Positions 23,720-27,693 of a DNA stretch of 27,693 nucleotides are shown piece after piece. Both the position numbers and the translations under genes were made by a program. The DNA comes from CAYMRB01 sp964392615 (GTDB lineage: Bacteria; Planctomycetota; UBA8108). The notes below the pieces were generated by a model. The model saw nothing but the letters and a program-made list of their open reading frames with translations, did no database searches and had not been told where the DNA came from. Every line of letters begins with the position of its first letter. Within the stretch, counting starts at the first letter, position 1. The stretch covers positions 1 through 27,693 of the forward strand of contig CAYMRB010000078.1 in assembly GCA_964392615.1 (NCBI GenBank), in the 5' to 3' direction.

Positions 23720-24778
23720 CTCGTTGCCCATCGCGACGACCTTGCCGTCGCGGAAGTGGATCTCGATGAACTTCGATCCGCTGACGGACTTGCCGCTCTC
23801 GTCGCGCAGAACGGCGACGCGCTTCTTGGTCGCGACGTCGAACACGTCGGGCGTGTGGCACCACGCGTACTTGCCGTCGAGGCTGAAGCACACCCAGCCG
23901 TGGCCTCCCTGCGAGAGCTCGACGTGCCCCTTCGGCGCGGGCGGCATCTTCGTCATGTCGAAGATGAAGAGCTTGCGTCCCTTCTGATCGCTGATCCACA
24001 GCTCGGTCTCGTCCGGGGTCATGCCGGCGCCGTGCGTTCGGTGCTTGATGCGCTCCTTGCCGGCGAAGACGCGGTGGAGGATCTTGGCGTTCTCGAGGTC
24101 GACGACGTCGAACCCGACGTGGTTGCCGAGGCACACGTACGCCGTCTTCTGGTCGCTCGTGACGGTGTACGGAAACACGCCGCGTTCACCGACGTCGCGG
24201 ATCTGCCGGACGATCGCGTCGGTACGCGTGTCGAACACGGTCAGCATCGTCCGCGTGCCGAGGTACGCGAAGCGGCCGTCGAGGCTCGTGATGCTGTTGT
24301 GGGCCTGTGGGCCAACCGGGATGCGCTTCAGGAGGTCGCCGTTCTTCGCATCGACGACGAGAAAGCCGCTGTCCTTTCCTCCGTACCACCATCCGGTCGG
24401 TACGTAGAGTTTCTTGCCGTCGGGCGTGATCGACGACCGGTCACAGCCTGCCGGATAGGTCTTCTCCCAGACGACCTTCTCGCTCTCGACGTCGAAGCAG
24501 CCGAGGCGCCGATTCGTCGTCGAGTAGTACACGCAGTGCGTCTTCGCGTTGCCGGTGAAGCCGCGCAGTCCTTCCTTGAAGACCGGAATCTCGATGCGCC
24601 GCACGAACTTGTGCCCCTCGTCGATCGAGAAGATCAGGATCCCCGTGCCGGAGCGCCCTTCCGTCTGAGCGCCGTCGGGGTTGCTGAGGTACAGGTAGCG
24701 CTCTGTTGCGGGCTCATCTGCCGAGATCGGGGACGCGAGGAAGAGGGCGACGGCGAGGAGGATCGTTGAGTAGCGCAC
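23699..24778 (-). CDS. Secreted YVTN/PQQ-type beta-propeller protein
   Basis: The 359-residue product starts at GTG 24778 with GGAG about nine bases upstream. Residues 1-20 (MRYSTILLAVALFLASPISA) are a signal peptide. The rest shows propeller blades with recurring pattern: ILIFSIDEGHKFVRRI, LGCFDVESEKVVWEKTY, FLVVDAKNGDLLKRIPV, LTVFDTRTDAIVRQI, FDVVDLENAKILHRVF, KLFIFDMTKM and VFDVATKKRVAVL, giving about seven blades. The linking strands SSITPDGKKLYVPT, NSITSLDGRFAYLGT and AGMTPDETELWISD fit YVTN-type repeats. Such proteins often act as periplasmic scaffolds or dehydrogenase partners; no catalytic ligand set is evident. It converges on the cytochrome c gene. Confidence 0.9.
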   Translation of the reverse strand: MRYSTILLAVALFLASPISADEPATERYLYLSNPDGAQTEGRSGTGILIFSIDEGHKFVRRIEIPVFKEGLRGFTGNAKTHCVYYSTTNRRLGCFDVESEKVVWEKTYPAGCDRSSITPDGKKLYVPTGWWYGGKDSGFLVVDAKNGDLLKRIPVGPQAHNSITSLDGRFAYLGTRTMLTVFDTRTDAIVRQIRDVGERGVFPYTVTSDQKTAYVCLGNHVGFDVVDLENAKILHRVFAGKERIKHRTHGAGMTPDETELWISDQKGRKLFIFDMTKMPPAPKGHVELSQGGHGWVCFSLDGKYAWCHTPDVFDVATKKRVAVLRDESGKSVSGSKFIEIHFRDGKVVAMGNEFGLGRK

Positions 24779-24981
24779 GGTGTGGCTCCGGCGGGGTCGG
24801 TGGCGTGGGATCGCGCTGATTGTACATCACCGCCGGGGGCGCGACGATCGCACGCCTCCGACTCCGACGAGCCGAACCTGTGGACTGGCTCCGCGCGACG
24901 GTCCACAATAGACGTCCGTGGTCGTTTCCACGGCTCAGGGTCTTTGCAGCATCAACGCCAGCCGTCCGAGGGAAAGCGCGC

Positions 24982-27693
24982 ATGGTCACCAGGTGGGTCG
25001 CCGCGATCGGTCTCGTAGCATCTCTGCTGTTCGCGATGAGCGTGCGGGCCGGCGACACCGTCGTCGTCTTCAGCGAGCTCAACTACCACCCGGCGACCGA
25101 CGAGGAGCTGAACGAGTGGATCGAGCTGCACAGCTTGATGGCCGTCGATGTCGATCTGTCCGGCTGGCGGATCGGCGGTGGCGTCGATTACACCTTTCCC
25201 GCGGGGACCTTGCTGCCGAGCGGCGGATACCTGGTCGTCGCGAAGGCTCCCGAGACGCTCGCGGACGTCGTGGACCCGATGCTCCTCTTCGGCCCGCTGA
25301 TCGGTCGGTTCGACAATGGTGGCGAGCGCATCGATCTGATCGACAATAGCGATCGCGTGATGGACACCGTGCGCTATCGCGACAGCGGACGCTGGCCGGT
25401 CGCAGCTGACGGCTCCGGCGCAACGCTCGCGCGCGTCCGCGAGCTGACCGCGGCTGCGGGAGCCGAGGAGTGGACTTCGAGCGGCAGCGTCGGCGGCACT
25501 CCGGGCGCGCCGAACTTCCCCGACGCGACCGGCGGCGGCCCGAGGCTTCCCGCCAGCCTCGTGTCTTACTGGGGCTTCGACGGGAGTGGCAGCACCGCGC
25601 GCGATCCGGCCGGAGACAACGATGGTGCGCTGGGCTCGGGGAACACGCGAGTCGCCGGAATCGTCGGCAGCGGCGCGGTCCGGTGCGACAACACGGTCGA
25701 CGCGCAGATCAACGTCACCAGCGGCTCCGGTGATAACTTCTCGGTGACGGCCGGCATCACGATCGAAGCGCTGATCGTCCTCGAGTGGTCCGGCGACGAC
25801 GGCGACCAAGACATGATCTTCCGCAAGGAAGACGGCAGCGAGCGCGTCGTCTTCGGCTTCCAGCGCGACGGCAACGACGACGGCCGATCCGAGCCTGCGG
25901 TCGACTCGGAACTCCCCGTGTTCGCGTTCGGGCTCAACGTCGGCGGCAGATACCGCGAGCTCGATATGCCCCTCGACGGCTTGCAGGGGCGTCCGTCGCT
26001 CGATGATCTGCGGGACGGGGAGCCGCATCACATCGCGGCGACGTACGACAGCGCGACGGGGCACAAGGCGATCTTCGTCGATGGTCTCGAGGTGTATTCC
26101 ATCGAGCTCGACGCCGGAGACGAGATCGCGAGCGGCGGGCTCGGCTCGGCGTACATCGGCAACATGAGCGGTCGGCGCCAGGCGTTCACCGGCGTCATCG
26201 ACGAGGTCGCGTACTGGAGCCGCGCGCTCGGGGCGACGACGATCGCGGCGCACGCGCAGAACGCGGCGCTCGGTCGCGACTACTTCTTCGCGCCCGAGAC
26301 GAGCGGGGAGTCGCTCCCGCTGGCCTTCAACGAGGTGGCTCCCGGCGACGGCTGGATCGAGCTACACAACCTCGGCGGCGCAGCGATCGAGATCGAAGGC
26401 GTCGCGATCGCCAGCTCGCGGGGTCCGGGCGAGCGGTATGCGTTCGGCCCGCGCACAATCGCGGCCGGGGAGTTCCTGTCTCTCGACGTGGTGGAGCTCG
26501 CCTTCCCGCTGGAGCTCGGCGACAAGCTATTCCTCTACGCTGCGGGCGGTGCCGTCGTCATCGACGCGGTCTCGATCGCGGCCTCCGCCCGCGCTCGCCA
26601 GCCGGATGGCACGGGGCGCTGGTTGTCGCCAGCGACGTTGACGCGCGATGCCGCCAACGTTTTCGACTTCCACGACGAAATCGTCATCCACGAGATCCTG
26701 TACCCCCAGAGGCCGGAGGCCGCCGCGCCGCCGCTGTTCGACGAGACGCAGCTTCTGCCGATCGAGGCCGTGTGGAGCTACGACTCGAGCGGCGAGGCGC
26801 CGGACGCTCGGTGGAACGAGGCCGACTTCGACGACGGCGCGTGGGCGACCGGCGCGGCTCTCCTCTACGTCGAGCGCAGCGACCTGCCCGCTCCGAAGAA
26901 CACCGAGCTCGAGCTGGGCCCGGTCGCGTTCTACTTCCGCACGGAGTTCGAGTTCTCCGGAGATGCGAGCGAGACAGGGCTGCGGCTTCGCCACGTCATC
27001 GACGACGGCGCGGTGTTCTACCTCAACGGCGTCGAGGTCCTCCGCTACAACATGCCGGCGGGGCCGGTCGACGAGAGCACTCTGGCGAGCCCGTCCGTCG
27101 GGAACGCGAACTGGGTCGGACCCGTCGAGCTGCCCACCGATGCGCTCGTGGTCGGTACGAACGTGCTCGCCGCCGAGGTGCACCAATCGACGGCGGGGAG
27201 CAGCGATATCGTCTTCGGCGCCGATCTCGTCGCCGGTGTCCTCATCGAGGAGGGGCATCCGTTTCGCGAGTCGCCCGAGGCGTGGATCGAGCTCTACAAC
27301 CGCTCCGACCGCGCTGTCGACATGAGCGGTTGGCGATTCGATCGCGGCATCGAGTACACCTTCGAGGAAGGAATCGTGCTCGGCGCCGACGAGTACCTGC
27401 TCGTCGCCGCGGACGCCGAGTTCGCCCGCGCGCTCCATCCCGGAGTTCGCGTCGTCGGTGACTTCGTCGGACGGCTGTCCCACCGCGGCGAGACGTTGCA
27501 GCTCGAGGACGCGCTCGGCAATCCGGTCGACGAGGTGACGTACTTCGACGGCGGCTGGTGGCCGTCGCTCGCGGACGGCGGCGGTTCGAGCCTCGAGCTG
27601 CGCCACCCCGACGCCGACAATGCGCGTGCAGAGAGCTGGGCAGCAAGCGATGAATCTCCTGGCGCCGGCTGGGTCGACTACGAGTACACGACC
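24982..27693 (+). CDS. Large secreted lamin-tail/LamG/jelly-roll surface protein, C-terminus beyond window
   Basis: ATG 24982, with GAGGGA upstream, opens 904 codons to the window edge without a stop. Signal peptide residues 1-23 (MVTRWVAAIGLVASLLFAMSVRA). Lamin-tail domain 1, about 25-180: FSELNYHPATDEELNEWIELH, then DLSGWRIGGGVDYTFPAGT. LamG-like concanavalin domain, about 193-430: LVSYWGFDGSGSTARDPAG, HHIAATYDS, GVIDEVAYWSRAL. Lamin-tail 2, about 443-563: FNEVAPGDGWIELHNLGG. Jelly-roll sugar-binding-like domain, about 587-750: WNEADFDDGAW, LRHVIDDGAVFYLNGVEV. Lamin-tail 3, about 752-904: EAWIELYNRSDRAVDMSGWRF. This layout is common in planctomycete surface proteins that end in a CotH kinase-like domain, which could lie past the edge. 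No enzyme motif is visible here. Confidence 0.9.
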   Translation, partial: MVTRWVAAIGLVASLLFAMSVRAGDTVVVFSELNYHPATDEELNEWIELHSLMAVDVDLSGWRIGGGVDYTFPAGTLLPSGGYLVVAKAPETLADVVDPMLLFGPLIGRFDNGGERIDLIDNSDRVMDTVRYRDSGRWPVAADGSGATLARVRELTAAAGAEEWTSSGSVGGTPGAPNFPDATGGGPRLPASLVSYWGFDGSGSTARDPAGDNDGALGSGNTRVAGIVGSGAVRCDNTVDAQINVTSGSGDNFSVTAGITIEALIVLEWSGDDGDQDMIFRKEDGSERVVFGFQRDGNDDGRSEPAVDSELPVFAFGLNVGGRYRELDMPLDGLQGRPSLDDLRDGEPHHIAATYDSATGHKAIFVDGLEVYSIELDAGDEIASGGLGSAYIGNMSGRRQAFTGVIDEVAYWSRALGATTIAAHAQNAALGRDYFFAPETSGESLPLAFNEVAPGDGWIELHNLGGAAIEIEGVAIASSRGPGERYAFGPRTIAAGEFLSLDVVELAFPLELGDKLFLYAAGGAVVIDAVSIAASARARQPDGTGRWLSPATLTRDAANVFDFHDEIVIHEILYPQRPEAAAPPLFDETQLLPIEAVWSYDSSGEAPDARWNEADFDDGAWATGAALLYVERSDLPAPKNTELELGPVAFYFRTEFEFSGDASETGLRLRHVIDDGAVFYLNGVEVLRYNMPAGPVDESTLASPSVGNANWVGPVELPTDALVVGTNVLAAEVHQSTAGSSDIVFGADLVAGVLIEEGHPFRESPEAWIELYNRSDRAVDMSGWRFDRGIEYTFEEGIVLGADEYLLVAADAEFARALHPGVRVVGDFVGRLSHRGETLQLEDALGNPVDEVTYFDGGWWPSLADGGGSSLELRHPDADNARAESWAASDESPGAGWVDYEYTT

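Noticed and set aside
24952..26253. Minus-strand frame of 433 codons opposite the lamin-tail protein
   Set aside because: No signal or motif; the plus strand has lamin-tail and LamG domains in an uninterrupted frame.

Overview
The window is GC-rich, densely coded DNA. It most likely comes from a member of the Planctomycetota or a close PVC relative. The grounds are C-terminal dockerin-like repeats of the 'DANGDG...ISDAIYLLNW' type, a giant Ser/Thr kinase fused to PDZ and SUMF1-like domains beside an ECF-type sigma factor, many secreted or lipoprotein enzymes, lamin-tail/LamG surface proteins and a lipoprotein cytochrome c. No rRNA, tRNA, CRISPR array, transposase or phage gene was seen. Nearly every gap between genes is under 200 bases.

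Left block, minus strand, read from 15536 down to 1: Ser/Thr kinase-PDZ-SUMF1 protein; secreted PPC/cohesin-like/dockerin protein; very large secreted multidomain protein with the same cohesin-like module plus TSP3, IPT, SFDPN-type, FN3 and dockerin parts; membrane protein of unknown function; lipoprotein glycosidase of the six-hairpin fold; and a GH92-family alpha-mannosidase-like enzyme cut by the left edge. A sigma-70 family (ECF-like) factor diverges from the kinase at 15664. The block looks like a signalling pair next to secreted glycan-handling and surface proteins.

Middle block: a lipoprotein of unknown function and a large secreted putative glycosidase, both minus strand. An imperfect palindrome of about 160 bases separates the sigma factor from the lipoprotein. 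Right block, plus strand: a Nudix hydrolase overlapping a polytopic membrane protein, then a secreted right-handed beta-helix protein overlapping a lipoprotein cytochrome c. These converge on a minus-strand secreted beta-propeller. A lamin-tail/LamG/jelly-roll protein runs off the right edge.

Main points of interest: (1) the GH92 enzyme has Gln where the family's catalytic acid Glu is expected, as in the mannosyl-phosphate-specific GH92 branch; (2) a 20-base motif with a TGAC-N4-GTCA core occurs at nearly the same distance upstream of two glycosidase genes 16 kb apart; (3) two adjacent secreted proteins share a cohesin-like module and both end in dockerin repeats; (4) a perfect 23-bp inverted repeat, whose loop matches the 3' end of 16S rRNA, sits at the start of the giant secreted gene; (5) a long imperfect palindrome lies between convergent genes. 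All functional statements rest on reading motifs by eye; no database search was run.
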